Made by a program: the position numbers and the translations under genes | Notes under the pieces: generated by a model | The model's database searches: none | Told to the model about the DNA's origin: nothing | The model's input: only the letters and a program-made list of their open reading frames with translations | DNA from: Arthrobacter globiformis | GTDB lineage: Bacteria; Actinomycetota; Actinomycetes; Actinomycetales; Micrococcaceae | Reading direction: 5' to 3' | Length of the DNA: 64,000 nt | NCBI RefSeq assembly: GCF_030815865.1 | Contig: NZ_JAUSXI010000001.1 | Span: forward strand, 1,364,001-1,428,000 | Part shown: positions 45,453 to 54,159 of the stretch, piece by piece | Layout: each line of letters begins with the position of its first letter | How positions within the stretch are numbered: the stretch's first letter is position 1

Positions 45453-46061
45453 ATGAAGTGGACGAAGTCCCTCCCATCCCTCGCCCTTATCGGCGCTGCA
45501 CTCTCCCTGTCCGCTTGTGGCTCCAGCGCACCGGCGACATCCGGACCCGCGTCGGCCGATCCCGTAGAGAAGCAGGTCGAGACGAAGAAAGCAGATCCGG
45601 CCAAGTCGTCGCGTGGCAACTTCATCTCCAAAGTAGGCGCAACGGCATCATTCAGCGATTCGCTCTCCGACAAGGAGACGGCGAAGGTGACGGTCACCAA
45701 GATCGCCAAGGGCGCCTGCACCGAGCCCTACGCGCAGCCTGCCGAGAACGGCAACTTCGTGTTCGTTACTGTGGCCATCCAGACCACGCCGGCACTGGCC
45801 GATGCCAGCTACCCGAAGTTCGATTTGAATGCCGGCAACTTCAAGTTCATCGCAAAGAATGGCACCACCTTCAACGGAATGCTCAGCACCGGGCCGTCGT
45901 TCGGTTGCCTGGCGCAGGACAAGACGCTCCCGATGGCGGGTATGGGTCCGGACGAGAAGGTGACTGGCGTCATCGTCCTGGACGTGCCGCAGCCCACCGG
46001 AACGCTCATCATGAACAATGCACTCAGCGGCGGCAACAGCGGCTTTGAGTTCGCCTTCTAA
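45453..46061 (+). CDS. Putative lipoprotein (DUF4352-like)
   Basis: 202 residues. The lipobox is LSACGSS (Cys22), followed by a Ser/Ala/Pro/Lys-rich linker and a beta-rich domain (ETAKVTVTKIAKGAC, NFVFVTVAIQTTP, GMGPDEKVTGVIVLDVP), the pattern of DUF4352-type extracellular domains. The ATG has GAAAGG upstream. It begins a set of three or four small genes on the plus strand with no assigned role. Confidence 0.72.
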   Translation: MKWTKSLPSLALIGAALSLSACGSSAPATSGPASADPVEKQVETKKADPAKSSRGNFISKVGATASFSDSLSDKETAKVTVTKIAKGACTEPYAQPAENGNFVFVTVAIQTTPALADASYPKFDLNAGNFKFIAKNGTTFNGMLSTGPSFGCLAQDKTLPMAGMGPDEKVTGVIVLDVPQPTGTLIMNNALSGGNSGFEFAF

Positions 46062-46079
46062 TTTCTCAAGGGGAACATA

Positions 46080-46529
46080 ATTAGCATCGTAAATGACGCA
46101 CCAGGCACCTACCAGATGGGTCCAGTAGCGCCACAGCCGGCACCGGAGCAGCCCAAACGGAAGCGAAAGTCGAAGTGGTTCCTGCCGGCTGGCCTGGCTG
46201 TCGCCGGCCTGGTCCTTGGATTTGGAGCTGGCGTTGGCGCCAAGCCCGAGCCTGTGACCGTCGAGAAGGTTGTCGAGAAGGAGGTTCCGGTGGTCAAGGA
46301 GGTCACGCCGCCGTCCTGCATCGAAGCGCTGGACAAGGCCGCGGATCTCATCTCCACTATCTCGCAGCTGGGACCGATTGGCGGTGAGGCAATCGGGGCA
46401 GCGGGTGACCGGGATCCCGTGGCGCTCAATGCGGCCACTCAGAAGATGAAGGATCTGAAGGATGAGCTGGACGCGCAGAAGCAGCCGCTGGGCACCGTCG
46501 TCTCGGAGTGCCGAGCGCTGGCTGAGTAG
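46080..46529 (+). CDS. Single-pass membrane protein, possible ATT start
   Basis: A basic region (PKRKRKSKW) precedes one membrane helix (FLPAGLAVAGLVLGFGAGVG), then a charged VEKVVEKEVPVVKEV stretch and a helical outer domain with two Cys. An ATG at 46116 has no ribosome site. AAGGGGA at 46068-46074 lies 5 nt before an in-frame ATT at 46080, which would start MSIVNDAPGTYQMG. This rare start is therefore proposed. The frame is closed by the preceding gene's stop just upstream, 18 bp away. Confidence 0.55.
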   Translation: MSIVNDAPGTYQMGPVAPQPAPEQPKRKRKSKWFLPAGLAVAGLVLGFGAGVGAKPEPVTVEKVVEKEVPVVKEVTPPSCIEALDKAADLISTISQLGPIGGEAIGAAGDRDPVALNAATQKMKDLKDELDAQKQPLGTVVSECRALAE

Positions 46530-46538
46530 GTAACGAGC

Positions 46539-46811
46539 TTGGGCGGGATATTCCCGCCCAAGCCGAAAAGGCGATGGGGCCAGCCGGTGACGCTGCTGAT
46601 TGTTGGCCTACTGGTGGGTGCCGTCGCCGTATCGGTGGGGACGATGGAGCAGAAGGTCTGCTCGGCGGCGGCTGCGAACCAGCCGAAAGATTGTCGAAAC
46701 CGTGCCGGCCACCTGTATCAAAGCACTTACCTGACTGATGATGGGCTCACCGCGACGGGGGAAGTGGTGGGAACCACCACGGATGTCCTGAAGTGGGCAG
46801 TGAGCACATGA
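46539..46811 (+). CDS. Small membrane protein of unknown function
   Basis: 90 residues from a TTG start, 9 bp after the preceding gene. A basic N terminus (PPKPKRRWG), one membrane helix (VTLLIVGLLVGAVAVSVG) and a short outer part with two Cys (KVCSAAAANQPKDC) are seen. It resembles its upstream neighbour in layout. No family is recognised. Confidence 0.5.
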   Translation: MGGIFPPKPKRRWGQPVTLLIVGLLVGAVAVSVGTMEQKVCSAAAANQPKDCRNRAGHLYQSTYLTDDGLTATGEVVGTTTDVLKWAVST

Positions 46812-47165
46812 CGTTGGATGAGGCGGCTGAGAAGACTACGGACCTGATACCCGACTACAAGGCCGCACGCGACTCCTGGCGAGAGTCGGCAGGAGTAACT
46901 AGACCGCAAGGACGTGGCCGTTTCGTTGAGGAGTAGCCGCGCTTCTGCGACAGGCGCAACCGGAGGCGGCGGCCCCCGTTCCGGCCGCCGGACACGTACA
47001 TCCAGTAAGACGGGGAAGCCAGTGATGTGCACCTCCGGTTTGGATGGAAGGATGCGCTGGTAGGGCGCATAGAACCAATAAGCCCAAGCTCATCCAGTAA
47101 GAGTTGGACAGTAAGCCGCTGTGGCGTCGAAGGGCGGCCCAGCCCCCCACAGCAGAGGATCAAAC
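46812..47165. other. 354-bp intergenic region
   Basis: No credible gene is found between the small membrane protein gene and the lipoprotein gene. Short open frames on both strands lack ribosome sites and have the skewed composition of shadow frames. No strong hairpin with a U-tract is seen. Confidence 0.45.
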
Positions 47166-47606
47166 ATGCCTTATCGAAAATCATTGGCGGCGACAGCACT
47201 GCTGCTAAGCGCCGCAGTCCTCACAGGGTGCGGGGCAGGGCCTTCTTCGGCCCCCTCTGAAACACCCACGCCGACGAAGACGGTGCCCCCGAACGGAGAG
47301 CACTACAGTTCCGTGGAGGCACTGAAGGATGCGTTCCTTGAAGTAGGCGGCCAGTGCTCAACATATAACGAAGGTAACGCCGTTACTCTCGCCGCAGAGT
47401 CGGCAACATGCGGGGAGGACGCCGTCCTTTCCATCTATTCCTCGTCGTCTGACAAGGACCAGGTGGTTGCTAACATGAAGCAATTCTCCGATGTGATCGG
47501 AATGAAAATCCTGGTCGGAGAAAACTGGATAGTAAACAACGAGGACGTTGCCACCCTTCAGCCTAAGCTGGGTGGCACGCTCGTGACGCGCGAAGCAAAG
47601 ACGTAG
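47166..47606 (+). CDS. Putative lipoprotein
   Basis: 146 residues. The ATG at 47166 follows GAGGATCAAAC. A signal peptide with lipobox VLTGCGAG (Cys22) precedes a Thr/Pro/Ser linker and a small domain with two further Cys (GGQCSTYNEG; ATCGEDAV). The end (MKILVGENWIVNN) is typical of small actinobacterial lipoproteins with a conserved disulfide. Function unknown. Confidence 0.7.
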   Translation: MPYRKSLAATALLLSAAVLTGCGAGPSSAPSETPTPTKTVPPNGEHYSSVEALKDAFLEVGGQCSTYNEGNAVTLAAESATCGEDAVLSIYSSSSDKDQVVANMKQFSDVIGMKILVGENWIVNNEDVATLQPKLGGTLVTREAKT

Positions 47607-47610
47607 CAAG

Positions 47611-47787
47611 GGGGTCTTCCAGACCTGCCACTACGTCGGCGCCATCATCGCCACCGTGTTGATCGGCATCTTCTACCGCACGGGCGTTAACCAGGAGAAC
47701 TGGGGCCGCGTCGTGCTGGTCATGCTCGGGCTGAGTGCCGTCACGTTCGTGGTCTCGCTGCTCTGGCCGGAGCGGAAGACGGCGTAA
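47611..47787 (+). pseudogene. 3' fragment of a DHA2-type MFS gene (second fragment)
   Basis: 59 codons (GVFQTCHYVGAIIATVLIGI and on to SLLWPERKTA) match the end of the exporter at 43270-44659 with substitutions. Homology starts 5 bp after the lipoprotein stop. No start or upstream part is present. Confidence 0.78.
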
Positions 47788-47852
47788 TCGCTACGGCCGG
47801 CGACATGAAGAGCGCGGTGGGGTCCGGTGTTCACGTCCTCGTAATGGTTTCG

Positions 47853-48869
47853 TCAGCGGCCTGCGCGGCCGCTTCGTCGTGGACTTCCTGTCGGCGCGGT
47901 GCGGACGGCAATGACCAAGGTGAAGGCTGTTGCGATGCCGAGCACCGTCCAGGCGTAAATTTCCCGGCCGGGGAGGGCCGTTGTTGCAAGCCAGCGGATG
48001 GAATAGTTCGCGGTGGCACCGACAGGAAAGGTGAATACCCAGAACATCTGGGTAAAGGGAAGCTTGCGGTACTCGGGGAGGAGCATGACCTGCATCAGCG
48101 CCATGATCACCAGCACGCCTGTGAGACCGAGCTGCACTGCCCCCACGGGTCCTGGATGTGACACCATCCAGGCGATGTTGGCCGTTGCAGGCGCAGCCAA
48201 ATACGCGGACAGTCCGGTCCTAGCGGCTGGCGGCACCTCGCCGCCGGTCATCAGCCGGACGGTGACGACGGTTCCTATGACCAGCCAGAAGAACGCGCCA
48301 ATCCCAAACGCTGCCATGGCCGCATCAGGGGCATGGATGCTTGTGAATCCAATGCTGGCCACGAAAAATCCCGGCACGACGGGCAGCAAGTAGCCGGGAT
48401 GGATGGATTGCATGGACACCCCGCCGGTGACCCAGTGGGCGAGGAGCTGGGCAGCGACAATGGCAAGGGCGGCAATGAAAGCCACGCACAGCCAGGCGCC
48501 CCAGCGCGGCAGATACTGGCTGTAGTGCGCCGAAAGCAGGATCCCCACCAACGGGATGAAGGACGCAAACGGTCCCGCCAGTTCATGTCTCAGGTCGGCC
48601 CTGAATGCTCCTTTTCGGCGAAGGCCCCGGAACACGTAGAGGGCGGTCAGGACCAGCCACAGAGAGCTGGCTGCTCCGTACAGGATTTCCTCCGGCCACA
48701 CGGGGGATCCGAGAGAGCTCCTCGCAGCGGACCAGCCGCCGCCGAGACCGGCAAGCCCCAAGGGAATCCCGAAGCGGCTCAAGGCCGGCATTCCCGAAGG
48801 GGTGGCCCTGGGCAAGGCGGGCTCCTGAACGGCCGGCGTCAGCGCCGCGATGGTGCCGGTATCGGTCAT
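47853..48869 (-). CDS. TDT/SLAC1-type transporter
   Basis: 338 residues and about ten membrane helices. The segments LSRFGIPLGLAGLGGGW, HWVTGGVSMQSIHPGYLLPVVPGFFVAS and FVFTFPVGATANYSIRW-like end fit the tellurite-resistance/dicarboxylate transporter family (TehA, SLAC1). It would move an anion or C4 acid. The ATG overlaps the thioesterase stop by 4 bp, so it is last in the SDR-thioesterase-transporter operon. Confidence 0.8.
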   Translation of the reverse strand: MTDTGTIAALTPAVQEPALPRATPSGMPALSRFGIPLGLAGLGGGWSAARSSLGSPVWPEEILYGAASSLWLVLTALYVFRGLRRKGAFRADLRHELAGPFASFIPLVGILLSAHYSQYLPRWGAWLCVAFIAALAIVAAQLLAHWVTGGVSMQSIHPGYLLPVVPGFFVASIGFTSIHAPDAAMAAFGIGAFFWLVIGTVVTVRLMTGGEVPPAARTGLSAYLAAPATANIAWMVSHPGPVGAVQLGLTGVLVIMALMQVMLLPEYRKLPFTQMFWVFTFPVGATANYSIRWLATTALPGREIYAWTVLGIATAFTLVIAVRTAPTGSPRRSGRAGR

Positions 48870-49390
48870 TTCGTCAGTCCGCCCGGTTGGTGGTTGAAGA
48901 TGAGCAGCGTGCTCGTGGCGGTGGCGAGGAGTTCACCTCTGGCGGTGCTGAGGCGGCCTTCGGTGAATATCACCCGTGAGCCGGATTTCACCACTGACCC
49001 CTCTGCGCGAAGAGCACCTTTGTGAAGCGTGATGGGTCGCAGGTACTTGACCGCCAGGTCGATGGAGGTGTACCCGATCCCTGCTTCCAGGGTGCTGTGT
49101 GCTGCGCAGCCGAGTACCGTGTCGAGGAGCGTGCATGCCAGGCCGCCGTGCACCATTCCGAGGGGGTTGTAGTGCGCTTCTCCCGGCTCGCACTGGAACT
49201 CGACGTGTCCGTACTTCGCCTCGACGAGATCGAAATTCATGAGGGAAGCGATCGGCGGCGGCGCAATGCTGCCGTCGCGGAGGCCGGAAAAGTAGTCCAG
49301 GCCCGACAGCCGTGGCAGCTGTTCGAGCGCGATTGCCGGATCCATCCAGGTGAAGGTTTCCGAGCGTTCCGCCGAGGTGTTGGTTGACAT
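48866..49390 (-). CDS. PaaI-type hotdog thioesterase
   Basis: 174 residues. The hotdog helix region reads HYNPLGMVHGGLACTLLDTVLGCAAHS, with the HGG motif of PaaI-like acyl-CoA thioesterases, and the final strands read RVIFTEGRLSTARGELLATATSTLLIF. A leader of about 50 residues is longer than in short PaaI proteins. GAGGAAA precedes the ATG. The middle gene of the operon under the HxlR regulator. Confidence 0.83.
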   Translation of the reverse strand: MSTNTSAERSETFTWMDPAIALEQLPRLSGLDYFSGLRDGSIAPPPIASLMNFDLVEAKYGHVEFQCEPGEAHYNPLGMVHGGLACTLLDTVLGCAAHSTLEAGIGYTSIDLAVKYLRPITLHKGALRAEGSVVKSGSRVIFTEGRLSTARGELLATATSTLLIFNHQPGGLTK

Positions 49391-49438
49391 GGGGATTTCC
49401 TCTTCAGGTTCTCTGCAGGTCTTCAGGTTGGGTCGCCG

Positions 49439-50155
49439 TCATACCGGGGCATTGGCAGCCAGGGCAGGGTACAGATCCGAGATCGGACCAGACAGGCCGA
49501 GCTTCACTCCGGCGCTGATTTCGTCCACGATGACCTCGTAATCACCCTGCTCGAGCCCGTCGAACGACTTCCGCGCGACTTCCCCGGGGGAGGTCTTCGG
49601 GCCCTCCACGCCCTTGGCCATGGCAGTGTCGATGTAGCCGACGTGCACACCCGTGACCTGCGTGCCTTGGGGCGCCAGCTCCACCCGGAAGGAGTTGGTC
49701 GCCGACCACAGCGCCGCCTTTGACGCGCTGTAGGCGCCGGCGAGCGCGATCCAGCTGAGCACCGAGTGGATGTTGAGGACCGCTGATGTCCCGCTGGCGG
49801 CGAGCACCGGAGCGAACGCCCTGGTCAGGGCGACCGGTCCGAAGAAGTTGGTTTCCATGACTTCACGGATCTGCTCGTCGGGGAGTGCCAACAGGGCGTC
49901 CGACTCGACGCTCATGCCGGCGTTGTTGATCAGGACCGTCACGTCCTGCGCCTGGGCAACGGCGGCCCGGATTGAGTCGGGATCGGTGATGTCCAGAGCG
50001 AGGGCGACGACCCGGGAATCGTTCCACTCTTGCGGACGGCGGGCGGTTGCGTACACCTTTGCAGCACCCCGGGTGAGGGCCTGTTCCACGAGCTCGCGGC
50101 CCAAGCCCCCGTTCGCGCCGGTGACAAGGACGACGGCGCCAGATAGCAGTGGCAT
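49439..50155 (-). CDS. Short-chain dehydrogenase/reductase
   Basis: 238 residues of a classical SDR. The cofactor motif TGANGGLGRE is at 12-21, NNAGMS at about 96, and the active site Ser (VLNIHSVLSW) and YSASKAA (Tyr/Lys) at about 148. An Arg after the second strand (ATARRPQEW) suggests NADP. AGGAG lies before the ATG. First gene of the operon, divergent from hxlR across a palindrome. Confidence 0.87.
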   Translation of the reverse strand: MPLLSGAVVLVTGANGGLGRELVEQALTRGAAKVYATARRPQEWNDSRVVALALDITDPDSIRAAVAQAQDVTVLINNAGMSVESDALLALPDEQIREVMETNFFGPVALTRAFAPVLAASGTSAVLNIHSVLSWIALAGAYSASKAALWSATNSFRVELAPQGTQVTGVHVGYIDTAMAKGVEGPKTSPGEVARKSFDGLEQGDYEVIVDEISAGVKLGLSGPISDLYPALAANAPV

Positions 50156-50223
50156 GAATTCTCCTGATGTCGGATTTGGCGGCGACGCAGGTTGTCGCGG
50201 CCTCGGAGTTTCAGGCTACCGGA

Positions 50224-50246
50224 GTCAGTTGGATTTTCCAACTGAC
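50224..50246. promoter_or_regulatory. HxlR operator candidate
   Basis: Perfect 10-bp inverted repeat GTCAGTTGGA-TTT-TCCAACTGAC in the divergent spacer between the SDR and hxlR genes. TATACT (50250-50255) is a likely -10 for hxlR, so the repressor would control both directions. Confidence 0.65.
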
Positions 50247-50284
50247 CTGTATACTTGTGGGAGAGCACTGAAAGCAGGTGAACG

Positions 50285-50761
50285 GTGAATCAGCCGACCG
50301 ATACGTCAGTTAGCGCGCCGAGGGCGTGTTTCATCGCGGCAGGCCTCGACGTGTTGGGGGAGCGATGGGCGCTGCTGGCGCTTCGTGAGATGTCGCTGGG
50401 CGTTCATCGCTTCGATCAGATCGCACGCAATACCGGCGCGTCCCGCGACATCCTGACGGGCCGGCTCCGCACACTTGAAAGCCGTGGCGTGATCGAACGC
50501 GTCCAGTACTCCGAGCGCCCCGCGCGCTACGAATACCACCTCACAACTTCCGGGGTCGAAGTCGCGCCCATTCTCATTTCACTCGCGGCCTGGAGCAGTA
50601 CGTGGATGCGCGACGAGACGCCCCGTGCCTCCTACCGGCACAGTTGCGGGGCCGACCTGAAACCGTTGGTGTTGTGTGCGGAATGCGGCGAGGAGTTTAC
50701 GCCAGGAAGTTTGATGTTCGGACCGCTGGTGTCAACGGCAGGTACGAACTCCGACCAGTAA
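50285..50761 (+). CDS. HxlR-family transcriptional regulator
   Basis: 158 residues. A winged helix of the HxlR type covers about 14-105 (FIAAGLDVLGERWALLALRE, RFDQIARNTGASRDILTGRL, GVIERVQYSERPARYEYHLT). The C-terminal extension carries a CGAD...CAECG cysteine set (about 122-138), possibly for zinc or redox sensing. The GTG start has GCAGGTG upstream. It is the divergent regulator of the SDR-thioesterase-TDT operon. Members of this family often sense electrophiles or quinones. Confidence 0.85.
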   Translation: MNQPTDTSVSAPRACFIAAGLDVLGERWALLALREMSLGVHRFDQIARNTGASRDILTGRLRTLESRGVIERVQYSERPARYEYHLTTSGVEVAPILISLAAWSSTWMRDETPRASYRHSCGADLKPLVLCAECGEEFTPGSLMFGPLVSTAGTNSDQ

Positions 50762-50816
50762 CCACAAAACCAGACAGGGGACGGCGGCAGTACTTCCCGC
50801 CGTCGTCCTCGCGCGG

Positions 50817-51140
50817 CTACTCGGCCGAGCGCCGGTTGCGTGCCTGGCGTGCCAGCCGGCTGAAGGCAAAGATGAAGACTGCCTCAATCAGCACCATCAG
50901 TCCGAGCAGCAGCCACCGCCCCTGGCTCATGAACGCAACCGCGCCGGTGAGGACCAGCACCGTTCCTAGGCACAGGGCGTACACGGCAAATCCCAGGGCC
51001 ACCCGTGCACTGCGAACGCCGGTGCGGAAGCCAAAGCCCTGCGGCTGTCCTCCGGGCAGCCCGTGGACGCGGTCGGGCCCTGCGGCTGGGAGCCGGTCGA
51101 ACTCCTGCCACAGATCCTCGTCGTGATCCCGATCGGTCAT
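50817..51140 (-). CDS. Small membrane protein of unknown function
   Basis: 107 residues. A polar N terminus of about 48 residues (MTDRDHDEDLWQEFDRLP, HGLPGGQPQGFGFR) is followed by two adjacent membrane helices and a basic end (RLARQARNRRSAE). No family is recognised. It lies convergent to hxlR. Confidence 0.55.
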   Translation of the reverse strand: MTDRDHDEDLWQEFDRLPAAGPDRVHGLPGGQPQGFGFRTGVRSARVALGFAVYALCLGTVLVLTGAVAFMSQGRWLLLGLMVLIEAVFIFAFSRLARQARNRRSAE

Positions 51141-51207
51141 GCTTCCATTATCCCGCGCACCGGGGCGCCTGCTCCCTGGGCCAGCCCCTATTGAGGCCCT
51201 TCGCCAC

Positions 51208-51807
51208 CTACATCAACCCCTGTGCGCCAGTCTGGGGCACATCGGTGACCTCGTCCCCCGGAGGGAGTGCCGTGCCGACGGAATTCCCTGTCGAAATCTG
51301 CCGCTTGACCTCCTCAAGCTCATCTTTGAGCAGGTCAACGGTGGCACGGTACTTTTCGAAGTCCGCCATTCGGCGCCTATCCATGACGTAACTGATGACG
51401 GTGGCGAGAATGCCAAGCGGGAACGACAGCAGCAGTGCCCAGCCGGACGCGGCAAGGAAGTTCAGCGCTACGGGAAGTGCCTGCTTGAATGCCAGGAACT
51501 GGTTCACCCCGCCGACCACTTCGTTTAGGGCGGAGTCCAAGGCTCCCAGAAACTGCCCCACCATGGGCGTCCCGGAAAGCGACGGAGCACTCAGCGGTTC
51601 CCCTGGCGACCAGCGCGGGTCACCGACATGGTTCAGGATGTAGATCCCGGCACCGGCGTTGAGTGCCGCGAAGAGCAGGACGGCACCAAGCACGGTCCAA
51701 TGAAGCCTGCGAGGACGCCAAACACCGACCGCAAGCGCGAAGACGGTGGCCACAACCCAAGAAAGGGTGCTGAGTTCATCTCGGCTCATGCCGCCCAGTA
51801 GATCCAA
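51208..51807 (-). CDS. Membrane protein with C-terminal coiled coil, paralogue 2
   Basis: About 199 residues from a TTG at 51807 (MDLLGGMSRDELS), the same start context as the paralogue at 26450-26974. The frame is open a little further up. It has three membrane segments, a shared WRPRRLHWTVLGAVLLFA and GGVNQFLAFKQALPVAL, a coiled coil (FEKYRATVDLLKDELEEVK) and a longer tail (GTALPPGDEVTDVPQT). Function unknown. The conservation of the coiled coil suggests an oligomeric or partner-binding role. Confidence 0.62.
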   Translation of the reverse strand: MDLLGGMSRDELSTLSWVVATVFALAVGVWRPRRLHWTVLGAVLLFAALNAGAGIYILNHVGDPRWSPGEPLSAPSLSGTPMVGQFLGALDSALNEVVGGVNQFLAFKQALPVALNFLAASGWALLLSFPLGILATVISYVMDRRRMADFEKYRATVDLLKDELEEVKRQISTGNSVGTALPPGDEVTDVPQTGAQGLM

Positions 51808-52043
51808 GGAATTCCCGCCCGTTACCGTTGGTGTCGATGCCTGTTCGGGCCGCAAGCGAGCCTATCCCAGTCGCCGCTGTACGCACGACCGCGGAGGCCA
51901 GGGTCCTGTGAGTAAGCTGCGGTTTTTCATTGTTGTGCCAGTAGGGCAGTGGGAAGATGGTCGGAGAGTTGGGCCTCCACCGAACGGGGATGCCGGCAAA
52001 CTGACGGCACGCGCCCAGCCTGAAAACAGGCGGTGACCGATCC

Positions 52044-53558
52044 ATGAGAGAGCACAATCTGCAGCCGCGGCGGCTGCGCGTCTCCGACATCAACGTCGTC
52101 GAGCACCGGACCCTGCGGAAGGCGCTCGGCGGCACCATCGTAGGCAACACGATGGAATGGTACGACGTCGGCGTGTTCGGCTATCTGATTACCACCATGG
52201 GCCCCGTGTTCCTGCCCGAGGCGGACAGGGCCGTGCAGAACCTGTTCCTGCTGGGAACCTTCGGTGCCACGTTCATCGCCCGGCCGCTGGGTGGTGTCTT
52301 CTTCGGGTGGCTGGGCGACAAGATCGGCCGGCAAAAGGTCCTGGCCATGACCCTGATGCTGATGGCCGGGGCGACGTTCGTCGTCGGCCTGCTTCCCGGG
52401 TACGCGGTGCTGGGCATCTGGGCCGCCGTGCTGCTGGTGGTCACCAAGCTGATCCAAGGCTTTTCCACCGGCGGTGAGTACTCCGGGGCCACCACGTTTG
52501 TGTGCGAGCATTCGCCGGACCACCGCCGGGGATTCTTCGTCAGCTTCCTGGACATGGGCAGCTATCTCGGCTTCGCCCTGGGGGCGGGACTGGTATCGGT
52601 GCTCCAACTCGTTCTGGGGCAGCCCCAGATGGAGGCCTGGGGCTGGCGCATCCCATTCCTGATCGCCGGCCCGCTGGGCATCGTGGCCATCTACTTCCGC
52701 CTGAAGATCGAGGAGTCGCCCGCCTTCAAGGCCACGCAGGAGGCGGAAGCCGTGGCCGCCGCACATCACGAGACCGACGACGAGCTCCGCCCCGTCGGCC
52801 CGGTGGCGATCTTTAAGGACCACTGGCGCCGCATCGTGCTGGCCATGATCCTCGTGGCCGCCGGCAACACCGTGGGCTATGCCCTCACGTCCTACATGCC
52901 CACGTACCTGACCACCAACAAGGGCTACGACGAGATCCACGGGACGCTGCTGACCGTTCCGGTGCTGGTGGTCATGTCCCTGTGCATCCCGCTGACGGGA
53001 CGCCTCTCAGACAGGATCGGCCGCCGGCCCGTGCTCTGGATCGGGGCCATCAGCACGGTGGTGCTGTCGCTCCCCGCGTTCCTTCTGATCTCGGTCGGCA
53101 CCGTTCCCGCCACGCTCGCCGGCCTGGCACTCGTCGCGTTTCCCGTGGCGTTTTTCGTTGCCATTCTCGCGTCCGCGCTCCCGGCGCTGTTCCCCACGGC
53201 CCACCGCTACTCTGCCATGGGCATCGCCTACAACTTCGCCGTGGCCATCTTCGGCGGGACTACCCCATTCATCATTGCCGCGCTCATCCAGCTGACCGGC
53301 AACGACCTGATGCCGGCGTTCTACCTCATGGCGACGTCCGCCATCGCCGCGGTCGCCATCTACTTCCTGCCCGAATCCGCCCGGCGGCACCTGCCCGGCT
53401 CCATGCCCAGCGTGGATTCGGAAGAAGCCGCCCGCGAGCTGGTGGCGACGCAGGACCACAACCCCTTGCTGGAGATGGACTCGCTGCCGTTCGACAGCAG
53501 CTACGAGGAAGCACGGGCGGCGCATGGGGGACGCCCTGACAGGCCGACGGTGATGTGA
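52044..53558 (+). CDS. MHS-family MFS transporter
   Basis: 504 residues. The family signature is TIVGNTMEWYDVGVFGYL (31-48) and the loop 2-3 motif GDKIGRQKVL (about 91-100). QGFSTGGEYSGATTF is near 138. A long C-terminal tail (about 465-504) includes NPLLEMDSLPFDSSYEEAR. It is a proton symporter for an organic acid or compatible solute. The ribosome site is weak. The tail sequence is repeated at 54636-54739. Confidence 0.87.
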   Translation: MREHNLQPRRLRVSDINVVEHRTLRKALGGTIVGNTMEWYDVGVFGYLITTMGPVFLPEADRAVQNLFLLGTFGATFIARPLGGVFFGWLGDKIGRQKVLAMTLMLMAGATFVVGLLPGYAVLGIWAAVLLVVTKLIQGFSTGGEYSGATTFVCEHSPDHRRGFFVSFLDMGSYLGFALGAGLVSVLQLVLGQPQMEAWGWRIPFLIAGPLGIVAIYFRLKIEESPAFKATQEAEAVAAAHHETDDELRPVGPVAIFKDHWRRIVLAMILVAAGNTVGYALTSYMPTYLTTNKGYDEIHGTLLTVPVLVVMSLCIPLTGRLSDRIGRRPVLWIGAISTVVLSLPAFLLISVGTVPATLAGLALVAFPVAFFVAILASALPALFPTAHRYSAMGIAYNFAVAIFGGTTPFIIAALIQLTGNDLMPAFYLMATSAIAAVAIYFLPESARRHLPGSMPSVDSEEAARELVATQDHNPLLEMDSLPFDSSYEEARAAHGGRPDRPTVM

Positions 53559-53785
53559 GCGATCGTCGGTAAGCGGGGACGTCGAACACAGCTCCCGGAC
53601 GATGCAGTCCGGCGGTGGCGGACTCGCGTCCGCGGAGTTAGCAGACAGCCGTTGTTAGCGCGCCGAAGTAGGCCTACGCTGTGCGCACGGCCCCACTCCG
53701 GGACCGCTCCAGGACCCACCGCCACGGGTGTCAGGCACGCCCTGGGGCGCCCGTGTCCTGGGACCATAACGGAACAGGAAAGACC

Positions 53786-54106
53786 ATGACCAAGTATCTG
53801 TTTGAAGGGAACTACGTGGGTGAAGGAATCAAGGGGCTGATGCGGGAAGGCGGCTCCAAGCGGCGGGACGCGGTGGTGGACGCCCTCAAATCCGTTGGAG
53901 GATCGCTGGAGAGCTTCTACTTCGCTTTCGGGGACACCGACGTCCTGGGCGTCCTGGATATCCCGGATCAGGCCAACGCCGCGGCACTTTCGCTGACGAT
54001 CAATTCGACGGGCGCCGTGAATCTGCGCCTGAAGCCGCTCATGACGCCGGAAGACATCGACGAGGCGGCCAAGAAGACACCGTCATACCGCGCCCCGGGG
54101 CAGTAG
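53786..54106 (+). CDS. GYD-domain protein
   Basis: 106 residues. It starts MTKYLFEGNYVGEGIKGLM and contains KSVGGSLESFYFAFGDTDVLGVLDIPD, the GYD-domain pattern (small alpha-beta proteins of unknown function, dimeric like ferredoxin-fold enzymes). The ATG has AGGAAAG upstream. A VOC protein gene follows 53 bp later, so the two may be co-transcribed. Confidence 0.8.
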   Translation: MTKYLFEGNYVGEGIKGLMREGGSKRRDAVVDALKSVGGSLESFYFAFGDTDVLGVLDIPDQANAAALSLTINSTGAVNLRLKPLMTPEDIDEAAKKTPSYRAPGQ

Positions 54107-54159
54107 GGCGTGGGAGAGCACCGCCATCCACCAGAGAACAATGCAGAAAGGAAATCATC

